A DNA stretch of 43,181 nt, taken from Haemophilus paraphrohaemolyticus (GTDB lineage Bacteria; Pseudomonadota; Gammaproteobacteria; Enterobacterales; Pasteurellaceae). The notes below the pieces were generated by a model. It was not told the origin of the DNA and did not search any database. It saw nothing but the letters and a program-made list of their open reading frames with translations. Within the stretch, counting starts at the first letter, position 1. Every line of letters starts with the position of its first letter. The position numbers and the translations under genes were made by a program. Where the stretch lies: positions 1 through 43,181 of the forward strand of contig NZ_MUXX01000017.1 in assembly GCF_002015045.1 (NCBI RefSeq), read 5' to 3'. Shown here in pieces: positions 26,020-34,599 of the stretch.

Positions 26020-26117
26020 TTTTTTGAGGTGCGAGAGAGTAAAAGGGTATTTTTGTCTAAAAAATGCTTATTTTGAACTTAATTTGTGCAATGTTAAAGA
26101 TGTTTTTAAAAATATGT

Positions 26118-26145
26118 TTGACTTAATTTTAAGATTCTCTATAAT
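26118..26145 (+). promoter_or_regulatory. tRNA operon promoter
   Basis: TTGACT (26118-26123) and a perfect TATAAT (26140-26145), 16 bases apart, lie 43 bases before the first tRNA. A strong stable-RNA type promoter. Confidence 0.85.
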
Positions 26146-26188
26146 ACACCTCGTTATTCAGTTTTACTGAATGATGCAATGAAAAGTT

Positions 26189-26275
26189 GCCCGAGTGGCG
26201 GAATCGGTAGACGCAAGGGATTTAAAATCCCTCGCCTTTCGGGGCGTGCCAGTTCAAGTCTGGCCTCGGGCACCA
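26189..26275 (+). tRNA. tRNA-Leu (UAA), copy 1
   Basis: An 87-base type II tRNA: acceptor GCCCGAG pairs with CTCGGGC, anticodon loop TTTAAAA within GGGA/TCCC, a long variable arm, TTCAAGT in the T loop and encoded CCA. Anticodon UAA reads UUA/UUG leucine codons. Confidence 0.96.
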
Positions 26276-26293
26276 TTTTAAAGCAACTTAAAT

Positions 26294-26369
<76 letters not shown>

Positions 26370-26380
26370 TTTTAAAATAT

Positions 26381-26467
26381 GCCCGAGTGGCGGAATCGGT
26401 AGACGCAAGGGATTTAAAATCCCTCGCCTTTCGGGGCGTGCCAGTTCAAGTCTGGCCTCGGGCACCA
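26381..26467 (+). tRNA. tRNA-Leu (UAA), copy 2
   Basis: Identical base for base to the copy at 26189. It follows tRNA-Gly copy 1 by 11 bases. Confidence 0.96.
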
Positions 26468-26487
26468 TTTAAAATAACTAAAATTAT

Positions 26488-26563
<76 letters not shown>

Positions 26564-26588
26564 TTTCTTACAATAGAAAATAAATGAT

Positions 26589-26611
26589 AGCACCTTGAGG
26601 TGCTTTTTTTA
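26589..26611 (+). terminator. tRNA operon terminator
   Basis: AGCACC pairs with GGTGCT around a TTGA loop and is followed by seven Ts. Confidence 0.9.
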
Positions 26612-26732
26612 TGTCTAAAATTTTCCTATCTACGTTATTGTTTTTTCTTTAATTTGTTCTCTAATCTTTTGCCTCATTTCTTATGTGAGCGTACTATAAT
26701 GGTATTTGTTTTTATTGATTGAGGAATTTAAA

Positions 26733-27026
26733 ATGTCAAAAACACTCCAACAAAAAGCGGACGAAGCCCGCAATATGTGTAAATTAAAAGGTGACTCAAT
26801 GTTAGACAATGCTGATCGCCAAATTGCCTTTGAGGCTGTTTATGATAGCGAAGCACAAGCAAAACAAGCGGTCGAATTTTTCACGCAAAAAGCAAAATCG
26901 GTGGAAACAGAGGCTTGTCAAATTAAGTCAGAAATCAAACCGCTTGCAGATGGCTTTTTAATGCAGATGTGGATTGAATTTAGCTGTCAAGCAGAAGTGG
27001 TGTTATTCCAAATGGCGGTGAGATAA
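26733..27026 (+). CDS. YfcZ/YiiS family protein (DUF406)
   Basis: A 97-residue soluble protein of the YfcZ/YiiS family, function unknown. It aligns with E. coli YfcZ along KSVETEACQIKSEI (KSVESEPCKI there) and FSCQAEVVLFQMAVR at the C-terminus. The ATG at 26733 follows GAGGAATTTAA; a frame opening nine codons earlier lacks this site. Two cysteines (in ACQIK and FSCQ) are conserved in the family as I recall it. It is monocistronic between the tRNA unit and a hairpin, and it contains an exact uptake signal with following TCG. Confidence 0.85.
   Translation: MSKTLQQKADEARNMCKLKGDSMLDNADRQIAFEAVYDSEAQAKQAVEFFTQKAKSVETEACQIKSEIKPLADGFLMQMWIEFSCQAEVVLFQMAVR
26864..26872 (+). repeat. DNA uptake signal
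   Basis: Exact ACAAGCGGT followed by C, encoding KQAV in the YfcZ-family protein. Confidence 0.8.
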
Positions 27027-27035
27027 ACGTAAAAG

Positions 27036-27069
27036 GCTGAAATGATGTAAATGAACCCTTTCAGCTTTT
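27036..27069. terminator. Bidirectional hairpin between YfcZ-family and mtr-like genes
   Basis: GCTGAAA (27036-27042) pairs with TTTCAGC (27059-27065), with A and T runs outside, between two convergent genes. Confidence 0.65.
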
Positions 27070-27081
27070 GTTATTTTCATG

Positions 27082-28284
27082 CTAGCCCTTAAACATCGGC
27101 AATTTTTCTGCCATCGCCAACAAATGGAAAATTGCGGTGCAGATGCCGAAAATAAAAACTAAAAAAATGACCGCTTGATTGCCTTTTTTCGTTTTGTAAG
27201 CCAGCCACGCGGGGATAATACAAGTCCAAAGTGTTGCAATGGCGCCCGCATAGCCAATCGCTTTTAAAAAGCCAAGTGGTGAGAGCAGCGAGAAAATCAA
27301 TGGCGGTAAAAAGGTAACCGCCCAAGATTTGGTTCTGCCCGCTTTATCATCAGCAAAGCCAAAGAAATCCGCCAAGAAATCAAAAGTACCAAGTCCCACG
27401 CCAATAAATGAGGATAAAATCGCGGCAATCGAAAAAGCATGCAAGGTTTGCGAAATTTGCCCCACTTCGATCTGTTCGCCAATATGTTGTAACAGCACGC
27501 CTAAATCGCCATTGCTTGCCAAAATTGGGGCAAAATTTTCACGTGGCAATACGCCAAAAATGCTGATGACCCAGAGTAAATAAAGCACCAGCGCAATAAA
27601 AGTGCCGCCCGCAATCGCCCATTTTGCCTTGCGTTCTTCGCCATAATAGGCTCGCATGGAAGAAACTGAGTGATGGTAGCCAAACGAAGTCAGTGCAATC
27701 GGCAACACCGAAAGGCTGTATTTGGCATATTCGCTGTTCTCATTCGGTAAATCCCACAGCGTGTTCAAATTGATATGGTTAATCAACCCTGAAATGCTTA
27801 AGTAGAATGAAATCGCCATAAAGGAAATTAGTACAATTGAGATGCGATCAACCAAACGGGTGGAGTGCCAAACGAAAAATGAAAAAATCACGACGAAAAT
27901 GACCGACCAAATTCGAGCGCTTACCTCGCCAAAATCAAGATATGGCTTGGCTAAGTTTTGCAGAATATCGCCTGAAGCCGTGATATAGGCGTAGAGCAAA
28001 ATACCACCAACAAAATAGACTGCCAGATTGTTAATAATGTTAATAGGCTTGCCTAGCACTGCTTGGGTGACGGTGTTAAAAGAAGAGCGAATGGGATGGT
28101 CTTGATATACTTCCAGCAATAGCCAGCCTGAGAGCGTCATCGTGATCATCGTCAGCGTAATCGCCGCGAGCGTCCAGCCCGTCCACGCCCCCGCACCAGA
28201 CATCGGCAAACCGAGCATTCCAGCCCCCACGCAAACGCCCGTAATGATGCACGCACCACCAAAAAGAGAAGGTTGTTTTTTCAC
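27082..28284 (-). CDS. mtr: Aromatic amino acid permease, Mtr (tryptophan) type
   Basis: Inner-membrane symporter of the hydroxy/aromatic amino acid permease family with about eleven hydrophobic segments. It resembles E. coli Mtr more than TyrP: GACIITGVCVGAGMLGLPMSGAGAW, SSFNTVTQAVLGK, YAYITASGDIL, SFGYHHSVSSM and FIGVGLGTFDFLADFFG. TyrP or TnaB specificity cannot be excluded. The start is GTG at 28284 with AGGAATTTTT before it (400 residues); a TTG at 28311 is open but lies in the uptake-signal hairpin. Monocistronic. Confidence 0.85.
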   Translation of the reverse strand: MKKQPSLFGGACIITGVCVGAGMLGLPMSGAGAWTGWTLAAITLTMITMTLSGWLLLEVYQDHPIRSSFNTVTQAVLGKPINIINNLAVYFVGGILLYAYITASGDILQNLAKPYLDFGEVSARIWSVIFVVIFSFFVWHSTRLVDRISIVLISFMAISFYLSISGLINHINLNTLWDLPNENSEYAKYSLSVLPIALTSFGYHHSVSSMRAYYGEERKAKWAIAGGTFIALVLYLLWVISIFGVLPRENFAPILASNGDLGVLLQHIGEQIEVGQISQTLHAFSIAAILSSFIGVGLGTFDFLADFFGFADDKAGRTKSWAVTFLPPLIFSLLSPLGFLKAIGYAGAIATLWTCIIPAWLAYKTKKGNQAVIFLVFIFGICTAIFHLLAMAEKLPMFKG

Positions 28285-28309
28285 AAAAATTCCTATCAAA
28301 AGAAAACGC

Positions 28310-28351
28310 AAGCGGTCGTTTTTGGTAATTTTTTACTAAAAACGACCGCTT
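28310..28351. terminator. Perfect inverted pair of uptake-signal cores
   Basis: AAGCGGTCGTTTTT (28310-28323) and AAAAACGACCGCTT (28338-28351) are exactly complementary around a 14-base loop. It lies after the Wzz-like gene on the minus strand, 17 bases past its stop and ahead of the permease start, and should terminate that transcript. Confidence 0.8.
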
Positions 28352-28367
28352 TCCATTGCGTATTTAA

Positions 28368-29150
28368 TTAACTTACTTGTTTTTTCGTTCTTACGTTTAA
28401 CATAGCCAATGCAATCAAACTCATTATAAAGCCTGCAATGGCGCCTAATCCTGCAAAAATCAGATAAGGTTTCGGAATGGCATTTAGGCTAGCATTTTTC
28501 GCAAAATGGAAGGCAACAAGGTTATTGTCTAGCGGTTGAACCGATTGCATCATTTTGAGTTTGTTTTCCCAAGAGGCATCTAATTTTGCTTCTGCCGCCG
28601 TTTTAACTTGTTGGAATAATGCTTTCCATTTGTTGATAAGTTCGTTGTTCAATGCGGTGCGAGTTGTGGCATTTACGCTTTTTAAGTATTCCACAAATAA
28701 GTTATCCACATCGGCGAGGTTATATGAAGAAAAACTTACATTTACCGCATTTCCATTCACGCTGCTTTGGAAACCTTGTGCTAATTTTTCGGCATAGGCT
28801 TTTGCGGATAATCCTTCTAATTCGGCACGTTGTTGTACACTTGGCTGTTGACTTAAAAAGGCAATGCGTGGCTCGCTAGCGGTTAAATTTTGCGAGAAAA
28901 TTGCAAATGTCGTTTGGGTTGCTTTGCTTTCCATTTTGCTGACATCCACCGCCTCTGCATCACCAGAAACCAGTTGGAAGGTGGAAAAAAGGGAAAAATA
29001 GTTACCTAATTCCTCCATTTTCGGGGCAGTAAATTGAGCTTGGACTTGCCATTGCGTAGGCTGATAATGGGCGGTTGTTGCGCCTAAACCTGCACCGATA
29101 GCGGTGAGTAAAATTGTGTTTAGAATTTTTTTAAACATAGGATTATCCAT
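28368..29150 (-). CDS. Wzz-like polysaccharide chain-length determinant
   Basis: Inner-membrane polysaccharide co-polymerase-like protein that would set the length of O-antigen or enterobacterial-common-antigen-type chains. It has a hydrophobic segment near each end, one shortly after MFKKILNTILLTAIGAG and one as LIFAGLGAIAGFIMSLIALAML, with a large periplasmic helical domain between, and QWQVQAQFTAPKMEELGNY after the first segment, as in Wzz. It follows wecA, as wzzE does. The start is uncertain: ATG at 29150 (used, 260 residues) or 29138; ribosome binding sites are weak. Shorter than WzzE (about 350). Confidence 0.75.
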   Translation of the reverse strand: MDNPMFKKILNTILLTAIGAGLGATTAHYQPTQWQVQAQFTAPKMEELGNYFSLFSTFQLVSGDAEAVDVSKMESKATQTTFAIFSQNLTASEPRIAFLSQQPSVQQRAELEGLSAKAYAEKLAQGFQSSVNGNAVNVSFSSYNLADVDNLFVEYLKSVNATTRTALNNELINKWKALFQQVKTAAEAKLDASWENKLKMMQSVQPLDNNLVAFHFAKNASLNAIPKPYLIFAGLGAIAGFIMSLIALAMLNVRTKKQVS

Positions 29151-29152
29151 CT

Positions 29153-29179
29153 TGAAAAGAAACAGCCCCATCGGGGCTG
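29153..29179 (-). terminator. Hairpin between wecA and the Wzz-like gene
   Basis: On the minus strand CAGCCCC and GGGGCTG pair around a 3-base loop and run into TTTCTTTT. It lies 35 bases past the wecA stop and directly before the next gene, so it may terminate or attenuate. Confidence 0.65.
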
Positions 29180-29213
29180 AATTATGCGTAACCTAGGACA
29201 AAAGCCCTAGGTG

Positions 29214-30287
29214 CTAAGAATGCTTCACTGAATTTTTTCTTACTCTCCGCTTCAATCGTCTGACAAAGCGGGTGATTTTCCACGCACGCACGATGCTGTA
29301 AGCGTAAAGGAAGAACAGTGCGATAAAGCCAATCACCATTGAAGATTGATCCCAATAATTCACTTCGCCAAGTACGCCAATGGTGGCGCAAACGGCTGCC
29401 CAGAAGGTGATCACAGCAAGCGCTTGGCGGGAGGTTAAACCTGCACGCATCAGCAAGTGGTGCAAGTGCAAGCGGTCGGGTCTGAAAGGACTTTTACCTT
29501 TTTTCAAACGGCGGAAAATCACCGCCACCATATCAATCAACGGCACGGCAATCAGCCATAAACCTGTGATTGGGCTGATGGCATGCCCTTGCCCTTGGGT
29601 GCTTAATAGCAACATCCAGATGATGGTAAAGCCAATCAGCGTGCTGCCTGAGTCGCCCATAAAGACTTTCCATTTCGCGCCGAATACGCTTAAGTTAAAC
29701 ATCGCATACGGAATAAGTGTGAGTACAATTGCTAAACACCAGTAAGCGATGGCATGTTCGCCGTTAATCCACATCAACGCACCGATGCCCGCAAAACTTA
29801 CGCTAGAAAGCCCTGCAAGTAAACCGTCAATGCCATCTACCATATTGAACGCATTGATCACGCCAATGGTGATAAACACGGTAAAGAGTAAGCTGAAAAA
29901 GCCAAGTTTGATGCTAAATGGAGCAATGATTTGCCCTAGGCTTTCGAGTTCTAGGCCGCTGTAAATCATTGCACCTGCGAGCACGGCTTGAATGCCTGCA
30001 CGCAATGCGGGGCTGATGTCAAAGCGGTCGTCCAATACGCCGATAACCAACAAAATGGTTACTGAAAGCAGGTACAAACCTGGCAACGGCATGGTGTCAT
30101 ATTGAAATGCGTAATAGGTTAAATTGCCTAAAAAAAGTGCAATACCGCCGATTAATGGAATCAATCCTTGATGGCGTTTACGGAAATTAGGTTTATCTAC
30201 CAAGCCGATTTTTTCTGCCACAGGGCGCATAAAAATCAGCGAGGCAAAGGAAACGATTACAACGGCTACAAAGGTCAGCCACATCAT
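29214..30287 (-). CDS. wecA: Undecaprenyl-phosphate GlcNAc-1-phosphate transferase
   Basis: Starts O-antigen and enterobacterial-common-antigen-type chains by moving GlcNAc-1-phosphate to undecaprenyl phosphate on the inner membrane. The 357-residue polytopic protein has GVLDDRFD near residue 84, NAFNMVDGIDGLLAGLS near 145, FMGDSGSTLIGF near 211 and the C-terminal RLHLHHLLM, all WecA-family motifs. A start at M1 or M2 is possible. It pairs with the Wzz-like gene, but no further O-antigen genes are next to them. Confidence 0.93.
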   Translation of the reverse strand: MMWLTFVAVVIVSFASLIFMRPVAEKIGLVDKPNFRKRHQGLIPLIGGIALFLGNLTYYAFQYDTMPLPGLYLLSVTILLVIGVLDDRFDISPALRAGIQAVLAGAMIYSGLELESLGQIIAPFSIKLGFFSLLFTVFITIGVINAFNMVDGIDGLLAGLSSVSFAGIGALMWINGEHAIAYWCLAIVLTLIPYAMFNLSVFGAKWKVFMGDSGSTLIGFTIIWMLLLSTQGQGHAISPITGLWLIAVPLIDMVAVIFRRLKKGKSPFRPDRLHLHHLLMRAGLTSRQALAVITFWAAVCATIGVLGEVNYWDQSSMVIGFIALFFLYAYSIVRAWKITRFVRRLKRRVRKNSVKHS

Positions 30288-30454
30288 ATTTTTTCCTAAA
30301 ATAGTGTGATAAAAAATTATGCGAAGAATAGCACAAAGGTGAAGATCTTGAAAATTTTTTGCAAGATTATGCCGAAAAATAACCGCTTATTGATTATTCC
30401 CGCCCTGCTTATTTTTCAGTAAAATAGCCCCGAATTTATTACGAGGAATTTATT

Positions 30455-31735
30455 ATGTCAAAATCAGAACAACTCTTTGAAAAAGCGCAGAAAGTCATCC
30501 CTGGCGGGGTAAACTCGCCTGTGCGTGCATTCAAAGGTGTAGGTGGTACGCCTGTTTTTATTGAGAAAGCAGAAGGTGCATATATTATCGACAGCGATGG
30601 CAAACGTTATATCGACTACGTTGGCTCGTGGGGCCCGATGGTCTTGGGGCACAACCACCCCACAATTATTGATGCCGTGTTAAAAGCGGTGCCGAATGGT
30701 TTGAGTTTTGGTGCTCCAACCGAGAGTGAAATCACGCTCGCTGAACTTGTTTGTAAACTTGTGCCTTCTATTGAATTAGTGAGAATGGTAAGTTCGGGCA
30801 CAGAAGCGACAATGTCGGCAATTCGTTTAGCACGCGGTTATACTGGTCGCGATAAAATTATTAAATTTGAAGGCTGCTACCATGGGCATTCAGACAGCTT
30901 ATTAGTGAAAGCTGGTTCAGGCGCATTAACTCTTGGTCAGCCAAGCGGGCCAGGCGTGCCAGCAGATTTTGCGAAGCATACCATTACTTGCATTTACAAC
31001 GATTTAGATTCGGTAAAACAAGCATTCGAGCAATATCCAAATGAAATTGCTTGTTTGATCGTAGAACCTGTGGCGGGCAATATGAACTGCGTGCCGCCAA
31101 AAGCAGGTTTTTTACAGGGTTTACGTGAGCTTTGCGACCAATATGGCACGGTATTTATTATCGATGAAGTGATGACAGGCTTCCGCGTTTCACTTGGTGG
31201 AGCACAAGCTTACTACAATGTGAAACCAGATTTAACTACGCTCGGTAAAATTATTGGCGGTGGGATGCCAGTAGGTGCATTTGGTGGTAAACGTGAAATT
31301 ATGGAAGCAATTGCCCCAACAGGGCCTGTTTACCAAGCGGGCACACTTTCAGGCAACCCAATCGCAATGGCGGCGGGCTTAGCTTGCTTAACCGAGCTTT
31401 CCAAAGCAGGCAATGAAGAAAAATTAGCCGAGAAAACTAAAACCTTAGCAGCAGGCTTAAAAACATTGGCAGCCAAACACAATGTACCATTTGTGGTGCA
31501 ATATGTGGGTGGGATGTTCGGTTTATTCTTTACCGAGCAAACTGAAGTAACTAGCTTCCAAGAAGTGATGAAATGTGACGCAGCAAAATTTAACCGCTTC
31601 TTCCACTTAATGCTTGAACAAGGCATCTATCTTGCTCCATCTGCATTTGAAGCAGGCTTTATGTCGCTTGCTCATTCAGATGAGGATATTGAAGCGACGT
31701 TACAAGCGGCAGATAAAGCATTCTCTGCGTTATAA
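30455..31735 (+). CDS. hemL: Glutamate-1-semialdehyde 2,1-aminomutase
   Basis: PLP enzyme that converts glutamate-1-semialdehyde to 5-aminolevulinate, the entry to haem by the C5 pathway. The 426-residue protein has the normal length, [15 protein letters not shown] at 114, [12 protein letters not shown] near 235 and the PLP lysine K265 in [19 protein letters not shown]. The ATG follows ACGAGGAATTT. It is a single-gene unit, divergent from wecA. With hemH in the same window it argues that haem synthesis is intact. Confidence 0.97.
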   Translation: MSKSEQLFEKAQKVIPGGVNSPVRAFKGVGGTPVFIEKAEGAYIIDSDGKRYIDYVGSWGPMVLGHNHPTIIDAVLKAVPNGLSFGAPTESEITLAELVCKLVPSIELVRMVSSGTEATMSAIRLARGYTGRDKIIKFEGCYHGHSDSLLVKAGSGALTLGQPSGPGVPADFAKHTITCIYNDLDSVKQAFEQYPNEIACLIVEPVAGNMNCVPPKAGFLQGLRELCDQYGTVFIIDEVMTGFRVSLGGAQAYYNVKPDLTTLGKIIGGGMPVGAFGGKREIMEAIAPTGPVYQAGTLSGNPIAMAAGLACLTELSKAGNEEKLAEKTKTLAAGLKTLAAKHNVPFVVQYVGGMFGLFFTEQTEVTSFQEVMKCDAAKFNRFFHLMLEQGIYLAPSAFEAGFMSLAHSDEDIEATLQAADKAFSAL

Positions 31736-31738
31736 CAA

Positions 31739-31773
31739 AAATAGCAGCTGTTTTTGCAGCTGCTATTTCGTTT
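31739..31773. terminator. Bidirectional terminator between hemL and dsbD
   Basis: AAATAGCAGCTG pairs perfectly with CAGCTGCTATTT around TTTTTG, between convergent genes. Confidence 0.85.
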
Positions 31774-31787
31774 CCATGCCTACTTTG

Positions 31788-33515
31788 TTATTGATTTAGC
31801 CAATTCAAAAATTGTTCAGCATCTAAAAATCCTGTTACGCGCATTCGGCTAATTTCTTGCCCTTGTTCATCAAAGAACAAAATTGTTGGTAAGCCTAAGA
31901 TTTGGAAGCGTTGCATAATGGCATCGTTTTCAGCGGAGTTACGGGTCATATCTACTTGGAGCACCACCATTTTGCCCAATTTTTGTTGTACTTTGGCATC
32001 TGAGAATGTGTACTTTTCGAACTCTTTACACGCCACGCACCAGTCGGCATAAAGATCAAACATCACTTTTTTGCCCTTGGCTTCAGCAAGTTGTGCGTCC
32101 AATTCAGCCAATGAACTAATGCGGGTAAATTTCAGGTGTGATGTGGTTTCTATAGCCTGTGAGCCATTGCTCCATACAAGATTTGCCCACGGGTAGGCAG
32201 ATAAAGCAAACAGTGCAAACAAACCAATGCGAATCGCATTTTTTAACACACCTGTAGCAGGAATAACGCTAATGAGCCAACCTAAGAATACCAATGCTAA
32301 AGTAGACCAAAGTAAGGGTTCAATTTGAGTTGGTAATAAGCGGGCAATTAGGAAAATCGGTAACGCTAACATTACAAAACCGAAGGCGGTTTTTACTTTT
32401 AGCAACCAATCGCCCGATTTTGGCAGAATTTTGTTACCAAAGAGAGTGATCAACACTAGTGGAATACCCATTCCAAGTGCGAGCAAATAAAGTGCTAAGC
32501 CACCAGTGAATAGATCTCCACTTTGAGCCACGTAAAGCAATGCACCTGAAAGTGGGGCAGAGGTGCATGGTGAGGCAACCAAGCCTGCGATTATCCCCAT
32601 GATAAACACGCCACCGAATGCACCACCCGATTGTTTTTGGCTGAGTGCATTCAACTTTTGTTGCCACGCATTTGGCAAGCGAATTTCAAACAAACCAAAC
32701 ATTGAAGCCGCCAGCAAAGTAAATAAAATCGCCAAACCGATCAGCACAGGTGGGCTCTGCAAGGCAATTTGGAATGGCAAGCCGATTGCTGCCACTACTA
32801 AACCGAGCAAGGTATAAGTCAGAGCCATACCTTGAACATAAGTTAGGCTAAGTAATAAGGCTTTTATATTGTTCGGACGTTCTTGATTACCAATGACAAT
32901 GGCTGATAGCAACGGCAACATTGGCAAGACACACGGGGTAAATGCCAAACCTAAACCTAGTACGAAAAACCAAACGATCGATAAGCGATTTTCAGACAGT
33001 TGGCTTGCTAGCTGGTCTTGTTGGCTAATCACCGTAGGGTGAGAAGCGGTCGAATTTTCAGTAGGATTTGCAAAATTTTGAGCAGAATTAACCGCCTGTG
33101 TGTCCAGGTTTTGTAGTGGTACGTTTACCGTTTCAGGCGGGTAGCAGAAGCCTTTGGTGCACCCTTGGTAATGAATTTCAACTGAGCCATTTTGGGCTGA
33201 TTTTAGCGGAATCTGTAACGCCAATTCGTTGCGGAAAATTTCCACATCGCCGAAAAATTCATCTTGATGGCGTTCCGCTGGCGGAAATTGCCATTCGCCC
33301 AATTCGGCTTGTGTTGGGATAATTTGCATCTCTTTTTGGTAGAGGTAGTAGCCATCTGCAATCTGCCAATTTAACGCTAATTGGTTGTCCGTTTGCTTGG
33401 CTTCAAATTGGAAAGCTTGTTGGCTTGTAAGGAAAGTCGGTTTTTTATCAAATAAGCCTGCCTGACCATTGAGCGAGAGGCAGAGACTTACGAGAAGTAT
33501 CAGAATACGTAACAT
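31788..33515 (-). CDS. dsbD: Thiol:disulfide interchange protein DsbD
   Basis: Carries electrons from cytoplasmic thioredoxin to periplasmic DsbC/DsbG and cytochrome-c maturation factors. The 575-residue precursor has a signal peptide (cleavage after GQA), an N-terminal immunoglobulin-like domain with CTKGFC, eight membrane segments with FTPCVLPMLPLL and ASPCTSAPLSGAL, and a C-terminal thioredoxin domain with ADWCVACKEFEKY. Both membrane-domain cysteines are visible. One base separates its ATG from the upstream antiporter stop, indicating an operon. Confidence 0.96.
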   Translation of the reverse strand: MLRILILLVSLCLSLNGQAGLFDKKPTFLTSQQAFQFEAKQTDNQLALNWQIADGYYLYQKEMQIIPTQAELGEWQFPPAERHQDEFFGDVEIFRNELALQIPLKSAQNGSVEIHYQGCTKGFCYPPETVNVPLQNLDTQAVNSAQNFANPTENSTASHPTVISQQDQLASQLSENRLSIVWFFVLGLGLAFTPCVLPMLPLLSAIVIGNQERPNNIKALLLSLTYVQGMALTYTLLGLVVAAIGLPFQIALQSPPVLIGLAILFTLLAASMFGLFEIRLPNAWQQKLNALSQKQSGGAFGGVFIMGIIAGLVASPCTSAPLSGALLYVAQSGDLFTGGLALYLLALGMGIPLVLITLFGNKILPKSGDWLLKVKTAFGFVMLALPIFLIARLLPTQIEPLLWSTLALVFLGWLISVIPATGVLKNAIRIGLFALFALSAYPWANLVWSNGSQAIETTSHLKFTRISSLAELDAQLAEAKGKKVMFDLYADWCVACKEFEKYTFSDAKVQQKLGKMVVLQVDMTRNSAENDAIMQRFQILGLPTILFFDEQGQEISRMRVTGFLDAEQFLNWLNQ

Positions 33516-33516
33516 T

Positions 33517-34473
33517 TTAAATCACACTTTTAAGTAAATAGAGAGTATAGCCTACAAAACAGAGTATCAAAAGAAATCCCTCAAAGCGGGTAATTTTACC
33601 TTGTTTTTTGCGACTGAATGGATAGCAGCAGAGAGCGAGTAGCACTGTAAGTGCAGACATCACCAGCATATCGCGGCTGAAAATATCAGGCTCAACGTGC
33701 ATTGGGCTAATTACTCCTGCAATGCCAACTACCACCAAGGTATTAAAGAGGTTTGAGCCGACAATATTGCCGAGGGCTAAATCAGATTCGCCTTTGCGTG
33801 CTGCGATAATGGAAGATGCTAGCTCAGGTAAAGAGGTACCCACCGCTACAATGGTTAAACCAATAACTAAATCGCTCACGCCCAATTCTTTGGCAAGCGA
33901 CACTGCACCGACTACCATCAGTTTTGAGCTTGCCATTAACAGCAATAAGCCGACTACAAGCCAGAATACCGATTTTTTAAGCGAAACGGGCACTTGGTTT
34001 TCTTCTTCCTTAGCCGCATCAGGCGATTTTCTCGCCTCCCAAATTCGCCAACCCATATAAATGACAAAAACGACCAATAAAATGACCGCTTCTGTTTGAG
34101 TAACTGTCGCATCAGTTAAAAAATAGGCAGAAAGTGCGGTAATCGCCAGCAATGCAGGCAGCTCTTTTTTGAGCACATCTTTTGCCACTAAAATGGGCGA
34201 GATCACCGCGGTTGCTCCTAAGATCAGCGCAATATTGGCGATGTTCGAGCCATAAGCGTTGCCTAACGCTAAGCCAGATGCTCCGTCTAATGCGGAAGAT
34301 GCAGAGACGAGCATTTCAGGCGTGGATGTGCCAAAGCCTACGATCACAATGCCGATAAGTAGAGGCGAAAGCCCCAAGTAGCGTGCAGTGGCAGATGCGC
34401 CGTCCACAAATTTATCGGCACTCCAAACAAGGAGAATTAAGCCGATGGCGAGGTAGAGGATGTCGAGTAGCAT
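33517..34473 (-). CDS. Calcium/sodium antiporter (YrbG family)
   Basis: Inner-membrane cation exchanger of the CaCA family, 318 residues in two homologous halves of five helices. The alpha repeats show GFGTSTPEMLVSASSAL near residue 43 and VAVGTSLPELASSIIAAR near 200, with LGNAYGSNIANIALIL and LGNIVGSNLFNTLVVVG. The start at 34473 follows TAGGAATATTT; the frame is open to 34524 but that lies in a repeat. It precedes dsbD with one base between. Confidence 0.93.
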   Translation of the reverse strand: MLLDILYLAIGLILLVWSADKFVDGASATARYLGLSPLLIGIVIVGFGTSTPEMLVSASSALDGASGLALGNAYGSNIANIALILGATAVISPILVAKDVLKKELPALLAITALSAYFLTDATVTQTEAVILLVVFVIYMGWRIWEARKSPDAAKEEENQVPVSLKKSVFWLVVGLLLLMASSKLMVVGAVSLAKELGVSDLVIGLTIVAVGTSLPELASSIIAARKGESDLALGNIVGSNLFNTLVVVGIAGVISPMHVEPDIFSRDMLVMSALTVLLALCCYPFSRKKQGKITRFEGFLLILCFVGYTLYLLKSVI

Positions 34474-34496
34474 AAATATTCCTAGGTGTTGTGACT

Positions 34497-34589
34497 TAAT
34501 TTCTTCGTTAATAGATACCACCAAATCTCTCCTACCATTTCACAAAGAGGGGGTAGGGAGATTTGGCAGAAGCAAAGGCGAAGAAATTA
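34497..34589. repeat. Nested inverted repeat
   Basis: Outer arms TAATTTCTTCG (34497-34507) and CGAAGAAATTA (34579-34589) are perfectly complementary. Inside, CCAAATCTCTCCTACC (34521-34536) pairs with GGTAGGGAGATTTGG (34552-34566) with one difference. The whole 93 bases fill the gap between the antiporter and the epimerase gene. Confidence 0.7.
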
Positions 34590-34599
34590 GCTAATAAAT

